The notes under the pieces are model-generated. The model was not told the DNA's origin. It ran no database searches and saw only the letters and a program-made list of their open reading frames with translations. Of a DNA stretch of 64,000 nucleotides, positions 34,023 through 43,682 are shown piece by piece (position 1 is the first letter of the stretch; every line of letters begins with the position of its first letter). This stretch comes from an uncultured Bacteroidales bacterium (lineage in GTDB: Bacteria; Bacteroidota; Bacteroidia; Bacteroidales; UBA932), in NCBI GenBank assembly GCA_934726455.1, contig CAKVDS010000002.1, forward strand, positions 97,385 through 161,384, in the 5' to 3' direction. The translations under genes were made by a program, and so were the position numbers.

Positions 34023-35699
34023 TTATTCCATGAGTTTCTTATAACGGAAGCGCTTCGGCTCGACATTGCCAAGCCGCGCCTTGCGGTTCTCCTCGTACTC
34101 GGCATAGTTGCCCTCGAAGAACACCACCTGAGAGTCCCCCTCGTATGCAAGGATGTGGGTGGCGATCCTGTCAAGGAACCAACGGTCGTGGCTGATCACC
34201 ACAGCGCAGCCCGCAAAGTTCTCAAGACCATCTTCCAATGCACGTATAGTATTGACATCCACGTCATTGGTAGGTTCATCGAGCAGGAGGACATTTCCCT
34301 CGTCCTTGAGGGTCAGAGCCAGATGCAGGCGGTTGCGTTCACCGCCGGAGAGCACGCCGCAGAGTTTCTCCTGATCAGCTCCGCTGAGGTTGAAACGCGA
34401 CACCCAGACCCGGGCGTTGATGTCCTTGTTGCCCAGTCTCACCCACTCGGAGTTCCCGGCAATCGTCTCATAGACAGTCTTGTCAGGATCTATGCTCCTG
34501 TGCTGCTGGTCCACATAGGATATCTTGACCGTATCCCCTATCTCAATAGTACCGGTATCCGGAGTCTCCGTCCCCATTATCATGCGGAAAAGAGTCGTCT
34601 TTCCGGCACCGTTCGGCCCGATAACGCCTACAATGCCCGCAGGCGGCAGTGAGAAAGTGAGATGTTCGAAAAGCACCTTGTCTCCGTAGGCCTTGGAAAC
34701 GTCGCGGAACTCGATGACCTTGTCGCCGAGACGCGGCCCGTTCGGGATGTAGATCTCAAGGTTGGCCTCTTTCTCACGGGCATCGGCTGCGGCCAGCTTC
34801 TCGTATGCCCCGAGACGGGCTTTCTGTTTGGCCTGCCTGGCCTTCGGAGCCATGCGGACCCACTCCAGTTCGTGCTGGAGCGTCTTGCGCCTGCGGCTCT
34901 CCTGCTTTTCTTCAAGTTCGAGGCGCTTTGTCTTCTGCTCCAGCCAGGAACTGTAGTTGCCTTTCCACGGAATGCCCTCCCCGCGGTCAAGTTCCAGAAT
35001 CCAGCCGGCTACGTTGTCCAGGAAGTAGCGGTCGTGGGTAACGGCTATCACCGTGCCCTTGTATTGTCTGAGATGGGCTTCAAGCCACTGGATGCTCTCT
35101 GTGTCAAGGTGGTTGGTAGGCTCGTCGAGCAGAAGCACGTCCGGTTCGCGCAGAAGCAGGCGGCACAAGGCCACACGGCGGCGTTCTCCCCCGGAAAGGG
35201 TTGATATTTTAGCATCTGCCGGCGGGCAGTTCAAGGCATCCATGGCCCTCTCAAGCTTGGACTCCAGTTCCCAACCTCCGAGGTGCTCGATCTGTTCAGA
35301 CAGTTCTCCCTGCCTCTCGATGAGGGCGGCCATCTGGTCATCGTCCATCGGCTCCATGAACTTCATGGAGATCTCGTTGTACTCGTCGAGCACGTCCTTG
35401 ACTTCCTTGACCCCCTCTTCTACTACCTCCAGCACCGTCTTGTCGGGATCCATCTGAGGCTCCTGCTCAAGATAACCCACCGAATATCCGGGTGCCCACA
35501 CCACTTCCCCGCGGTAGGACTTCTCCACTCCTGCTATTATCTTGAGGAGTGTGGACTTTCCGGAGCCGTTGAGACCGATGATGCCGATCTTCGCCCCGTA
35601 AAAGAATGAGAGATAGATGTCTTTGAGTATTGTCTTGTTGTTGTGCGGCAGGACTTTGCCCACGCCGTTCATCGAGAATATTATCTTTTCGTCTGCCAT
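34023..35699 (-). CDS. ettA: Energy-dependent translational throttle protein EttA (ABC-F)
   Basis: 558-residue ABC-F ATPase that binds the ribosomal E site and gates entry into elongation according to ATP/ADP. Two ABC cassettes have Walker A GLNGSGKST and GPNGAGKTT and signature motifs LSGGERRRVALCRLL and LSGGERNRLHLAL. An inserted arm (DVLDEYNEISMKFMEP) and the tRNA-interaction linker rich in Arg/Lys follow the EttA pattern. I use ATG 35699 (MADEKIIFSMNGVG), 15 nt after a good promoter. Confidence 0.94.
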   Translation of the reverse strand: MADEKIIFSMNGVGKVLPHNNKTILKDIYLSFFYGAKIGIIGLNGSGKSTLLKIIAGVEKSYRGEVVWAPGYSVGYLEQEPQMDPDKTVLEVVEEGVKEVKDVLDEYNEISMKFMEPMDDDQMAALIERQGELSEQIEHLGGWELESKLERAMDALNCPPADAKISTLSGGERRRVALCRLLLREPDVLLLDEPTNHLDTESIQWLEAHLRQYKGTVIAVTHDRYFLDNVAGWILELDRGEGIPWKGNYSSWLEQKTKRLELEEKQESRRRKTLQHELEWVRMAPKARQAKQKARLGAYEKLAAADAREKEANLEIYIPNGPRLGDKVIEFRDVSKAYGDKVLFEHLTFSLPPAGIVGVIGPNGAGKTTLFRMIMGTETPDTGTIEIGDTVKISYVDQQHRSIDPDKTVYETIAGNSEWVRLGNKDINARVWVSRFNLSGADQEKLCGVLSGGERNRLHLALTLKDEGNVLLLDEPTNDVDVNTIRALEDGLENFAGCAVVISHDRWFLDRIATHILAYEGDSQVVFFEGNYAEYEENRKARLGNVEPKRFRYKKLME

Positions 35700-35714
35700 A
35701 TCCGCATTTTTGCA

Positions 35715-35746
35715 CAAAAATACGGAATAATCAGATGCTTCGCAAG
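35715..35746 (-). promoter_or_regulatory. ettA promoter
   Basis: -7 TATTTTTG (35715-35722) with CTTG at 35743-35746, 20-nt spacer. It overlaps the end of the upstream kinase gene. Confidence 0.65.
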
Positions 35747-36960
35747 GTAAAACGGAATCCCAGCCCTCCGCCGTCCACACGATAGGCGCTGATGCTCCCC
35801 TTATGGAAGCGGACAGCATTGCGCACTATGGACAGGCCCAGACCTGAGCCGCCCACCGGCTTCGCCCTGTCGGCATCGATACGGTAGAAGCGGTCGAATA
35901 TCTTTTCGAGTTCACCCCGCTCTACCCCGCGGCCGGTGTCATGATAGTCAATGCTGCACTCCCCCTCCCCGGACATGACTCCGGAGACGCTGATACGGCA
36001 GCCGTCGCCGGCATACTTGAGGGTGTTCTCCACAAGATTGCGGAAAATCGAATATATCAGCTGGTAATTGGCGTTCAGGCACACCGGAGGGAGCTGGTTG
36101 TCAACCGTCACATTGTGGGCGGACAACTGGCTGGACATCTCATCGCCTACCTCAATCATCACCGTCCTGATATTGACAGGTTTGAGCTTGAACTGCTCCG
36201 GCACCTCCTCAAGCTTCGTAATCAGCGAAATATCCGTAATCATGTCCGACAGGCGAAGCGCCTGCAGGTAAGAGCGCTCAATGAAGAGGCTCCGCTTCTC
36301 CTCGCTGAGTTCCGGATGGTTGACTATAGTCTCAAGATAACCTTGGATACTGCTGACGGGCGTTTTGAGTTCGTGGGATATATTGCCGGTCATCTCATGC
36401 TTGAGAAGACGCGTCTGTCTGGCGGAGAGTTCCGCCTCGCGGCGCTGGAAACGGTCGGAGAGCCAGACAAGGACGACAAGGGCGAGGGCAAGCAGGATGA
36501 AGACACTGAGTATGAGCATCCAGTCCGTCCTGAAAAACTTTCCCATCTCCACATCGAACACCTGGGCAACCCTTATTATCTTCCCGTCATAGGACTTGGC
36601 AAGGTAGAAATACTTCCTGTCCGAAGACTCCGACTTGCGGATGGAACTGCCCATCCCGCTGCGCAGGCACTCTCTGATCTCCGGACGGCCGAGGTGGTTT
36701 TCCAGCTCGCCGGCAGAGACGGAGGAATCGTAGATGACCCGGCCGGAAGAATCGATTTCTGTCACCCTCAGGTCATCAGGCATGTATTTCAGCACGCCGT
36801 CCCCCTCATTTGCAATCATGTCCGCATAGCCTTCAAGCCTCGACTTGATGATGGCGCGCCGATAGCCGTCCTCACTCACGAGTCCCAGACACACGGCGCC
36901 GAGTGCAAACACAAGAAACACCGAAGAGATGGCGAATATGAGTTTATTCCGGTAGCTCAT
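35731..36960 (-). CDS. Sensor histidine kinase, PhoR-like
   Basis: 409 residues from ATG 36960. Two membrane segments (about 5-27 and 150-170) flank a periplasmic sensor. The cytoplasmic part has the H-box ISHELKTPVSSIQGY, N-box NLVENTLKYAG, and GGSGLGLSIVRNAV. It overlaps the partner regulator by 17 nt. The pair is divergent from a Na/phosphate cotransporter, so a phosphate-sensing PhoR role is likely but not proved. Confidence 0.85.
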   Translation of the reverse strand: MSYRNKLIFAISSVFLVFALGAVCLGLVSEDGYRRAIIKSRLEGYADMIANEGDGVLKYMPDDLRVTEIDSSGRVIYDSSVSAGELENHLGRPEIRECLRSGMGSSIRKSESSDRKYFYLAKSYDGKIIRVAQVFDVEMGKFFRTDWMLILSVFILLALALVVLVWLSDRFQRREAELSARQTRLLKHEMTGNISHELKTPVSSIQGYLETIVNHPELSEEKRSLFIERSYLQALRLSDMITDISLITKLEEVPEQFKLKPVNIRTVMIEVGDEMSSQLSAHNVTVDNQLPPVCLNANYQLIYSIFRNLVENTLKYAGDGCRISVSGVMSGEGECSIDYHDTGRGVERGELEKIFDRFYRIDADRAKPVGGSGLGLSIVRNAVRFHKGSISAYRVDGGGLGFRFTLRSI

Positions 36961-37633
36961 AATGAGAATCAAGATAATAGCCGAAGCCCGTCTTGTTGCG
37001 GATGATGTCATGATAGCGGCCAAGTTTGCTGCGTATTCTCGCTATATGCACATCCACAGTGCGGTCAAGCACATACGGGGCATCCTTCCAGAGATCCGAG
37101 ATGAGGGCCGCGCGGGAAAAATAGGTGTCGGGGTGACGGGCAAGAAGGGCCAGCAGGTCAAACTCCTTGCGGGAAAGCGGAATCTGAGCCCCATCCAGCT
37201 CAGCAGTCTCAGAAACCGGGTCAATCACAAGCGCTCCGAACCGCAACAGACCCTCCCCTGAAGATGGAGAAGCGGAGCGGCGCAGCACGGCCTTGACACG
37301 GGCCAGAACCTCATTGATGGAAAACGGCTTTGATATATAGTCATCCCCTCCGGCAGAAAAACCGGTCAGGACATCGTTCTCAGTGCTTCGCGCAGTGAGA
37401 AATATTATAGGTATCCTGCTGCCCGAGTTTCTGCGCAGCTGAGCGGCAAGCTGGAAGCCCGACATGCCGGGAAGCATCACATCAAGCAGAATCAAGGCCG
37501 TGTCCGCGCCCAGCAATTTGAGTCCGTCCTCGGCCGAACCGGCAGCGACCACTTTGTATCCGGCATTCTCCAGGTTGAATGTCAATATTTCCCTGATATC
37601 AGCCTCATCTTCTATGATAAGAATCTCTGTCAT
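36944..37633 (-). CDS. OmpR/PhoB-family response regulator
   Basis: 229 residues from ATG 37633: receiver domain (IIEDEADIRE; phospho-acceptor Asp in LLDVMLPGMSG; switch Lys in YISKPFS) and winged-helix DNA-binding domain (SRKEFDLLALLARHP, DRTVDVHIARIRSKLG, RNKTGFGYYLD). The start follows a -7 box by 8 nt, predicting almost no leader. A PhoB-box-like direct repeat lies upstream. Confidence 0.88.
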   Translation of the reverse strand: MTEILIIEDEADIREILTFNLENAGYKVVAAGSAEDGLKLLGADTALILLDVMLPGMSGFQLAAQLRRNSGSRIPIIFLTARSTENDVLTGFSAGGDDYISKPFSINEVLARVKAVLRRSASPSSGEGLLRFGALVIDPVSETAELDGAQIPLSRKEFDLLALLARHPDTYFSRAALISDLWKDAPYVLDRTVDVHIARIRSKLGRYHDIIRNKTGFGYYLDSHYELPE

Positions 37634-37641
37634 ACTGTCCG

Positions 37642-37649
37642 CAAATATA
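37642..37649 (-). promoter_or_regulatory. -7 box for the PhoB-like gene
   Basis: Minus-strand TATATTTG, 8 nt from the ATG; no -33 match, as expected of an activator-dependent promoter. Confidence 0.55.
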
Positions 37650-37678
37650 TCACTTCCCCCAAGAAATCGCACAGCAGA

Positions 37679-37700
37679 TTGTTAAATTTCTGTTACATCG
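37679..37700. promoter_or_regulatory. PhoB-box-like direct repeat
   Basis: TTGTTAA (37679-37685) and CTGTTAC (37690-37696) repeat with an 11-bp period, the layout of the classical Pho box (CTGTCAT units). It lies between the PhoB-like gene and the phosphate transporter gene and could act on both. Confidence 0.4.
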
Positions 37701-37762
37701 CCGCTACTTTTTTCATAATAAGGGCAATTTTTATCATTTTTGCGGCGAAATTCTGAATCCAG

Positions 37763-39472
37763 ATGATTTTAAGTATCCTCACCTTGATCGGAGCTCTCGG
37801 AATGTTCTTGTATGGAATGAACATGATGAGCTCCGGACTCCAGAAAGCGGCGGGCAACGGCCTGCGCCGGTTCGTATCATCAATCACATCCAACCCGCTC
37901 AAGGGCGTCGCCACCGGACTTGGAGTCACAGCCGTGATCCAGTCTTCCAGCGCCACCACCGTGATGGTCGTCAGCTTCGTGAACGCGGGGATCCTGACCC
38001 TCTCACAAGCCATCGGGGTAATCATGGGCGCAAACATCGGCACCACCTTCACCGCCTGGATCATAGCCCTTTTCGGATTCAAGGCCGACATTTCGGTCCT
38101 TGCTGTGCCGCTGATGGCCGCCGGCTTCATAATGAGCATCTCAAAAAAAGGGAAAATCAAGGATATAGGTGAGATAGTGGTCGGATTCAGCCTCCTCTTC
38201 CTCGGACTCTCGTTCATGAAGAATTCCGTTCCGGATCTCCAGTCCACACCGGAAGCGCTGTCATTCATCCAGTCCTGGTCGGGACACGGCCTGTGGTCGA
38301 TACTTCTGTTCGTGGCCGTGGGCACTGTGCTCACCCTGGTGCTCCAGTCTTCCAGCGCCACGGTGGCGCTCACCTTGATCGTACTCAACATGGGATGGAT
38401 CAAATTTGACATGGCGGCGGCAATGGTGCTCGGAGAGAACATCGGAACCACGATCACAGCAAACATAGCCGCAGCCGTAGGAAATGTGAACGCTAAGCGC
38501 GCCGCCCTCGCCCACACCGTCTTCAACGTGTTCGGCGTGATTTGGGCCGTTGCGCTGTTTCCATATTTCCTCAAGCTCATCACCTTGATAATTAACGGTA
38601 TCGGACTTGGAAGCAGCGAGCAGACCCCTCTATACAGCATCTCAATGCTGCACACGGTGTTCAACTTGATAAACACGAGCCTTCTCATCTGGTTCATCCC
38701 GCAGATCGAGAAACTCGTATGCAAGGTCATCAAGGAGAAACCGAGCAACGAGGTCACCGGCAAACTCGTATATATCAACGCCGGACTCATCTCCACCCCG
38801 GAACTTGCGCTCACAGAAGCCGAAAAGGAAGTCTGCCACTTCGGGCGCATCATGCGCAAGGGGCTGGGCTATGTCAAGGATGCTATAGCCTCTTCGGACA
38901 GCGAGTCAGACTTCGGGCCATACAGGGACAAGCTGGTCAAATATGAGGAAATCTCAGACCGCATTGAATATGAAGTGGTCAGCTTCCTCAACAAGGTCAA
39001 CCGCGAGGGCTTGAGCGACAATTCTGAATTGAGAATCAAGGCCATATACCGCATAGTCGGGGAACTCGAATCATTGGGAGACAGCGGCGAGGCGATAAGC
39101 CGCCTCATCAGCCAGGCGATAGTCCACTCGCAGAAGCTTTCAGCCGAGCACAGGCAGAGCCTTGACGAGATGATAGAACTCGTCTCAAGGGCATACGACG
39201 CCATGGTCTACAACCTCGAAAACGCCTCGACCATAGACAATATCGACAATGCCATCGAGGCGGAAGTCGACATCAACAACAAGCGGAACATACTGCGTGA
39301 CAAAGAGATGCAGAGGGCCGAAAACAACGGCGAAGCCTACTTCGAGAGCGTCTTCTACCTCAATCTGGTAGAAAAGCTCGAAGACATGGGCGACTTCATC
39401 ATAAACATATCCCAGGCCGTGGAGAGCTGGCGCACGATGCGTCCGGGTCTCTCATCCGCCTGGGACGATTAG
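37763..39472 (+). CDS. Na/phosphate cotransporter family protein with PhoU-like domain
   Basis: 569 residues. Membrane part (about 1-310) with two inverted Na/Pi-cotransporter repeats, each carrying the QSSSAT motif (VIQSSSATTVMV and VLQSSSATVALT). The C-terminal 220 residues form a PhoU-like helical domain. Imports phosphate with sodium. Divergence from a PhoB/PhoR-like pair supports the substrate. Its tail is 20 nt from the convergent GH35 gene. Confidence 0.92.
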   Translation: MILSILTLIGALGMFLYGMNMMSSGLQKAAGNGLRRFVSSITSNPLKGVATGLGVTAVIQSSSATTVMVVSFVNAGILTLSQAIGVIMGANIGTTFTAWIIALFGFKADISVLAVPLMAAGFIMSISKKGKIKDIGEIVVGFSLLFLGLSFMKNSVPDLQSTPEALSFIQSWSGHGLWSILLFVAVGTVLTLVLQSSSATVALTLIVLNMGWIKFDMAAAMVLGENIGTTITANIAAAVGNVNAKRAALAHTVFNVFGVIWAVALFPYFLKLITLIINGIGLGSSEQTPLYSISMLHTVFNLINTSLLIWFIPQIEKLVCKVIKEKPSNEVTGKLVYINAGLISTPELALTEAEKEVCHFGRIMRKGLGYVKDAIASSDSESDFGPYRDKLVKYEEISDRIEYEVVSFLNKVNREGLSDNSELRIKAIYRIVGELESLGDSGEAISRLISQAIVHSQKLSAEHRQSLDEMIELVSRAYDAMVYNLENASTIDNIDNAIEAEVDINNKRNILRDKEMQRAENNGEAYFESVFYLNLVEKLEDMGDFIINISQAVESWRTMRPGLSSAWDD

Positions 39473-39492
39473 GATTCACGCAGGAAGGGGTT

Positions 39493-41928
39493 TTAGAAGT
39501 TGTCACGGGACAGGCTGAACTCAGTGCCTTTCACGTATATTCTGAAGCCCTTTATCCCGCCCGGGACTCCGGTTTCCATGCGCGGCAGGTACTGGAAGCC
39601 AGAGATGCTGTGCGAAGCACCCAGATCTATCACGACGGCATGAGGGAACGGTGCTCCGGCAGCAGTCTGCCAATATGTCGATTCCTGAAGGTCGAAGGTC
39701 TTGTCCGCAGAACGGTTGACCCCGTCCATGTCTTCGCTGTCGGCATACATCACTGTCCAGGGCTCGCGTGAGAGACGTTCTCCCTTATCATCAATCAGAT
39801 ACATTTCCGCAATAGCGGCAATATCCCCTCCGTTGAGGGCATTGAGGGCCTCGATGCATACATAACGTCCCTTGACCGGGGTGAAGCGGGCTTCCTGCCA
39901 GCCGTTGCCCGGCTTGAATGAGCCCTCAAGAACCGGAGTCTCCCCGCTGAGGTCGAGGCTCTGCCCCGGCTCCCGGTGAGTCACGCGCTTCTTTACGAGG
40001 AGCTGGTCGAGTTTCGGCTCCTTAAGGCCTTCGGTCCTTGCATCGCGCGGGCCGAGAATGTCGAAAACGATTATCTCGTTCTCGCCTTTTTTAAGCCAGC
40101 ACCCCGGCATGTAGAGCGTCTGCTGCGGGCCGATTTCCCAGATCCGTCCCATAGGGTGGCCGTTGACATACACCAGCCCCTTGCCCCAGGTCTCGAAGTT
40201 CAGGAACGTGTCCGACGGTCTGCCCTTGAGGGTGAATGTGGCTCTGTAGGCTCCGATAGGGAGGCGTCCGCCGGCCCTGACGGCTTCGCTTAAAGGCCGG
40301 AATTCCATCGATGAGTAGGTCTTGTACTCGTCCTCGATGTTGTAGACCTGCCAGTTTTTGAGTTCAGTGGTCCATTCGGCGCCGTCCCAGCTGAGAGTCA
40401 GGGTCACGTTGTCTGTGATGCCCTTGAAGTCCTTGATGGCGCGTCCGAAATTGATGCGGCCCATCGCTTCCACGAGGATGTCGAGCCTGGCACCTTTCTT
40501 CACGGCAGGGATGTCCAGCTGTTTCTCGCCGTTGCGGCGGTCGAGTTTCCCGACATACTCTCCGTCTATGAATATCTGCGCGAAATCGTGGGGCTCGTTC
40601 ACTGTCAGGACTGCCGGCCCGCCCAGACCCGGGAGGGTCGTGCTGTAGAGGATCGAGCCGAAACCCTGGTCATACTCCTCCATCGTCCTTATGTCCTTGT
40701 CCGTCTTAGGCTCAGGCAGGTTCGACCATAGAGGAGCGAACTCCGTGAATTCAAAACCCTTTATCGCCATCGGCTTTATTGTTGCAGGCACATCGGCCTG
40801 CTTTTCCCCGTCCATGTACTTGGCGAGGGTCTTGCGCAATTCCCAGTATTTCGGAGTGGTCTGGCCCGATTCCGATATGGGGGCGTCGTAATCATAGGAT
40901 GTCACATCCGGGGCGAATCCGGGCGAGTTGGCTCCGGCCCAATGTCCCCAGTTCGTGCCGCCATGCGTCATGTACAACGAGAAGGATATGCCTTTGGAGA
41001 GCATCTCGTCGATTCCGGCTATCATGTCTGCGGCCGGGCGTGTCTCGTGGTTCGCTCCCCATTTGTCAAACCACCCGCTCCAGAACTCCGAGCACATGAG
41101 GGGCGAGTCAGGACGATGCCGCTTAAGCGATGCGAACTGCTGGTCGATATCGGCACCTGTCCCGAAGTTCATGGTCCATATCAGGTCGTCAAGCCCGTTG
41201 TTGAGATAGTTTGACGCCCAGTCGCACTGGAAAAGCGTGACATCCCCGCCGAAATTCTTGCGGAGCATATCCCTGATGGCCGAGACGTAAGGTTTATCAA
41301 TGCCATACGAGCCGTATTCGTTTTCGACCTGCACCATGATTATCGGTCCGCCGTGCGCGATGGTAAGATCCCCCACCTGCCGGGCCACTTCCTGCTGGAA
41401 CCTGTCGACCCGCTCAAGGAAGAACGGATCCCGCTCCCGGAGCCTTATGTCCTTCTTTTTGAGCAGCCACCACGGAAGTCCGCCCATCTCCCACTCGGCG
41501 CAGACGTAAGGGCCGGGGCGAAGTATGACTTTCATGTCGTTCCGGGCGCAGAGCTGCACAAAAGAGCGAAGGTCATTCTGCCCGCCGAAATCGAAACTGT
41601 CCTGCCTCGGCTCATGTGAATTCCAGAAGACGTACAGACATATAGTATTCATTCCCAAGGCTTTGCAGAGCCGTATCCGCTGCTCCCAGTATTCTCTCGG
41701 GATACGGGGATAGTGCAGCTCGGCGGCCTTGACGACAAAAGGCTTGCCGTCCAGAAGAAAAGTCCCCTTCCCCGCCTCGAACCGCGACCCTTCCATGGCG
41801 GTGCCGGAGGGGACATCACCGGCCGTCAGCGTCTGCCGGCCCCCGAAAAGAAAACAGCCCCCGAGCAGCAGGGCCGCAAGGCCTCCCCGGCAGAACTTGA
41901 ATTTCGAATTCATGTTTTTCATAAACAA
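39493..41928 (-). CDS. GH35 beta-galactosidase, exported
   Basis: 811 residues. Signal peptide (LAALLLGGCFLFG, possibly a lipoprotein, Cys about 25), then a GH35 TIM barrel: acid/base Glu in VQVENEYGSYG and nucleophile Glu in MCSEFWSGWFDKWG. Beta-sandwich domains follow, with an F5/8-type carbohydrate-binding region near the end (ESTYWQTAAGAPFPHAVVIDLGA). It releases terminal beta-galactose from glycans. Start codons at 41928, 41922 and 41913 are all possible. No SusCD or regulator lies beside it. Confidence 0.93.
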   Translation of the reverse strand: MFMKNMNSKFKFCRGGLAALLLGGCFLFGGRQTLTAGDVPSGTAMEGSRFEAGKGTFLLDGKPFVVKAAELHYPRIPREYWEQRIRLCKALGMNTICLYVFWNSHEPRQDSFDFGGQNDLRSFVQLCARNDMKVILRPGPYVCAEWEMGGLPWWLLKKKDIRLRERDPFFLERVDRFQQEVARQVGDLTIAHGGPIIMVQVENEYGSYGIDKPYVSAIRDMLRKNFGGDVTLFQCDWASNYLNNGLDDLIWTMNFGTGADIDQQFASLKRHRPDSPLMCSEFWSGWFDKWGANHETRPAADMIAGIDEMLSKGISFSLYMTHGGTNWGHWAGANSPGFAPDVTSYDYDAPISESGQTTPKYWELRKTLAKYMDGEKQADVPATIKPMAIKGFEFTEFAPLWSNLPEPKTDKDIRTMEEYDQGFGSILYSTTLPGLGGPAVLTVNEPHDFAQIFIDGEYVGKLDRRNGEKQLDIPAVKKGARLDILVEAMGRINFGRAIKDFKGITDNVTLTLSWDGAEWTTELKNWQVYNIEDEYKTYSSMEFRPLSEAVRAGGRLPIGAYRATFTLKGRPSDTFLNFETWGKGLVYVNGHPMGRIWEIGPQQTLYMPGCWLKKGENEIIVFDILGPRDARTEGLKEPKLDQLLVKKRVTHREPGQSLDLSGETPVLEGSFKPGNGWQEARFTPVKGRYVCIEALNALNGGDIAAIAEMYLIDDKGERLSREPWTVMYADSEDMDGVNRSADKTFDLQESTYWQTAAGAPFPHAVVIDLGASHSISGFQYLPRMETGVPGGIKGFRIYVKGTEFSLSRDNF

Positions 41929-41954
41929 TAGATTTTAGTGTCATACATGCGCCG

Positions 41955-41962
41955 CAAAGATA
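41955..41962 (-). promoter_or_regulatory. -7 box for the GH35 gene
   Basis: Minus-strand TATCTTTG, 26 nt from the ATG. Confidence 0.55.
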
Positions 41963-41991
41963 TTCATATTTCTGGAATGCCAACCCGAAAT

Positions 41992-43425
41992 TCAGAACCG
42001 GAACAGGTCTTCCATTGTGACAACTTTCTGGAAACGGCTGGAATACTCGTTCTTCTTCAAGCCGTATGTTGTTATCAAGACGCTGGCGACACTTCTTTTA
42101 TTTCCGAACAACTCAGCCGTCCTCTCCACACGGCTCATGATTTTTCTTGAATATGAGGAGTCTATAGAGAACTCATCATTGCAGAACTTGATCTCACACA
42201 CGTCAACCACCCTGTCAGCCCTGTCGATCAAAAGATCAACCTGCATGCCTTCCTGCCCATCGGAGCTGCCTACCGTCCACTCAGACTCAGTCGTCAACAC
42301 ACCTGAAATGCCCAAAGCATATTTAACTTGCTCAATATGGCCGAATACCGTCTCCTCAAAAGCCAACCCCAACCAACTATACATGGCCGGCGAATGGTAA
42401 TTCATCTGCCAGAATTTTTCCTTGTCCCTGTTTTGCTTTGCATAATGCAGATAGAATGAGCAGAACGGGTCAGATATACGGAATTTTGTCTTCTTCTCCC
42501 CGAAAGGCTTATATGATAATATCAATCTGCTTTTCTCCAATGCCTTGAGGGCAGTTGAGAATGTTCCACCGGCAGACAGTCCAAGCTGCCCCGCTATTTC
42601 TTCTCGGGTCAGACCTGTCCGTTTCTTCCCGATAGCCGCCATAATTGCCTTAAGGGCATCAGGATTGGCAAACTGGGACGAAAACAATTTATCAAATTCA
42701 TCATACAGAAGAGAGTCCTTATTGAACAACAGTGCATCGATATTCTGCATCACGCTTAAATCTTCGCGGAATTGCGACAGATAATACGGGATACCACCAA
42801 ATGCCATATAAGCCTGGACAACATCATACTTGTCCAAGTGAAAACCTTCCTCCTCAAAAAACATCTCGCACTCATGTAAAGTAAACGGCTTCACATAAAT
42901 GCTTGACGTCACCCTGTCATACAATCCCCCCTTATTGTCGAGCATCTCATCACAGATCCATGAAGTGGCAGACCCACAGACGATAAGCTTCACATACTTT
43001 CTGGAAGAGCACCAGTCATTGCAAAAATGCTCAAAAGCACTAAAAAAATAAGAGCGCGGCGTGTCCATCCATGGAAGTTCATCGATGAATATCACCTGAT
43101 TTGAACCATCAGCCTTGCTGTCAAGAAGCTCTTGAAGCATATGAAAAGCGTCTGCCCATGATTCTGGACACGATTTCTCATTCTTCAAGCCAAATGACTT
43201 CATAGAATAATAAAACTCGCTCAGCTGTTCACGCAAAAGGCCCTTGGAGGAGCGTCTGTCAACAGGCGAAACACCCGTATGCTTGAAAGCATACTTGTTC
43301 CCGAAAAATTCATTCACGAGAAAAGTCTTCCCGACACGACGTCTTCCATAGACCACGACAATCTGGGACTTGTTTTTATCCAACGCCCTTTGCAACATTT
43401 GTTTTTCCGATTCTCTTCCTACCAT
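41992..43425 (-). CDS. AAA+ ATPase with DUF234 / PD-(D/E)XK-like C-terminus (copy 1)
   Basis: 477 residues from ATG 43425. Walker A is YGRRRVGKTFL (Lys about 33), Walker B IFIDELPWMD, and a sensor motif CGSATSW. A winged-helix region follows (KKRTGLTREEIAGQLGLS). The C-terminal DUF234 segment carries a nuclease-like core, QVDLLID...VCEIKF (Asp then ExK). The family is widespread in Bacteroidetes, mostly of unknown function. Base composition is AT-richer than the flanks, suggesting transfer. It is a diverged paralogue of the gene at 47357-48781. Confidence 0.85.
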   Translation of the reverse strand: MVGRESEKQMLQRALDKNKSQIVVVYGRRRVGKTFLVNEFFGNKYAFKHTGVSPVDRRSSKGLLREQLSEFYYSMKSFGLKNEKSCPESWADAFHMLQELLDSKADGSNQVIFIDELPWMDTPRSYFFSAFEHFCNDWCSSRKYVKLIVCGSATSWICDEMLDNKGGLYDRVTSSIYVKPFTLHECEMFFEEEGFHLDKYDVVQAYMAFGGIPYYLSQFREDLSVMQNIDALLFNKDSLLYDEFDKLFSSQFANPDALKAIMAAIGKKRTGLTREEIAGQLGLSAGGTFSTALKALEKSRLILSYKPFGEKKTKFRISDPFCSFYLHYAKQNRDKEKFWQMNYHSPAMYSWLGLAFEETVFGHIEQVKYALGISGVLTTESEWTVGSSDGQEGMQVDLLIDRADRVVDVCEIKFCNDEFSIDSSYSRKIMSRVERTAELFGNKRSVASVLITTYGLKKNEYSSRFQKVVTMEDLFRF

Positions 43426-43446
43426 AGAGCTTTCCTTATTTAGCCG

Positions 43447-43478
43447 CAAAGCTACTAAAAATTGCAGTTTTGGCCAAA
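43447..43478 (-). promoter_or_regulatory. Promoter of ATPase/DUF234 copy 1
   Basis: -33 TTTG (43475-43478), 20-nt spacer, -7 TAGCTTTG (43447-43454); 21 nt to the ATG. The -33 lies inside one arm of a palindrome. Confidence 0.75.
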
Positions 43479-43497
43479 TAAAATTCCTTATTTGGCC
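43472..43497. promoter_or_regulatory. Palindromic operator candidate
   Basis: GGCCAAATAA (43472-43481) and TTATTTGGCC (43488-43497) form a perfect 10-bp inverted repeat with a 6-bp centre. One arm covers the -33 element of the ATPase gene, a position suited to repression. Confidence 0.5.
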
Positions 43498-43506
43498 GGA
43501 GCGCAG

Positions 43507-43542
43507 AGGTTGGGGTATTTTTGGCTGTTTTTACCCCTACCT
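43507..43542. repeat. 36-nt hairpin repeat, copy 1
   Basis: Begins AGGTTGGGGTA and ends TACCCCTACCT, pairing with one mismatch around a 14-nt T-rich loop. It matches copy 2 at 34 of 36 positions. Flanking bases pair G-C here (43506 with 43543). Confidence 0.8.
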
Positions 43543-43682
43543 CCAGAAAGAACTGACGCTCTTGGTGCCCAAGGAGCGGGTTGGACATCGAACTTTGCAA
43601 AAAAACAGTTAATTTTACACCACGACAGTATCGCACTGTCAGGTAAAATCCAGCAAAATCAAGAAAACCTCTCAAGAAAAAA

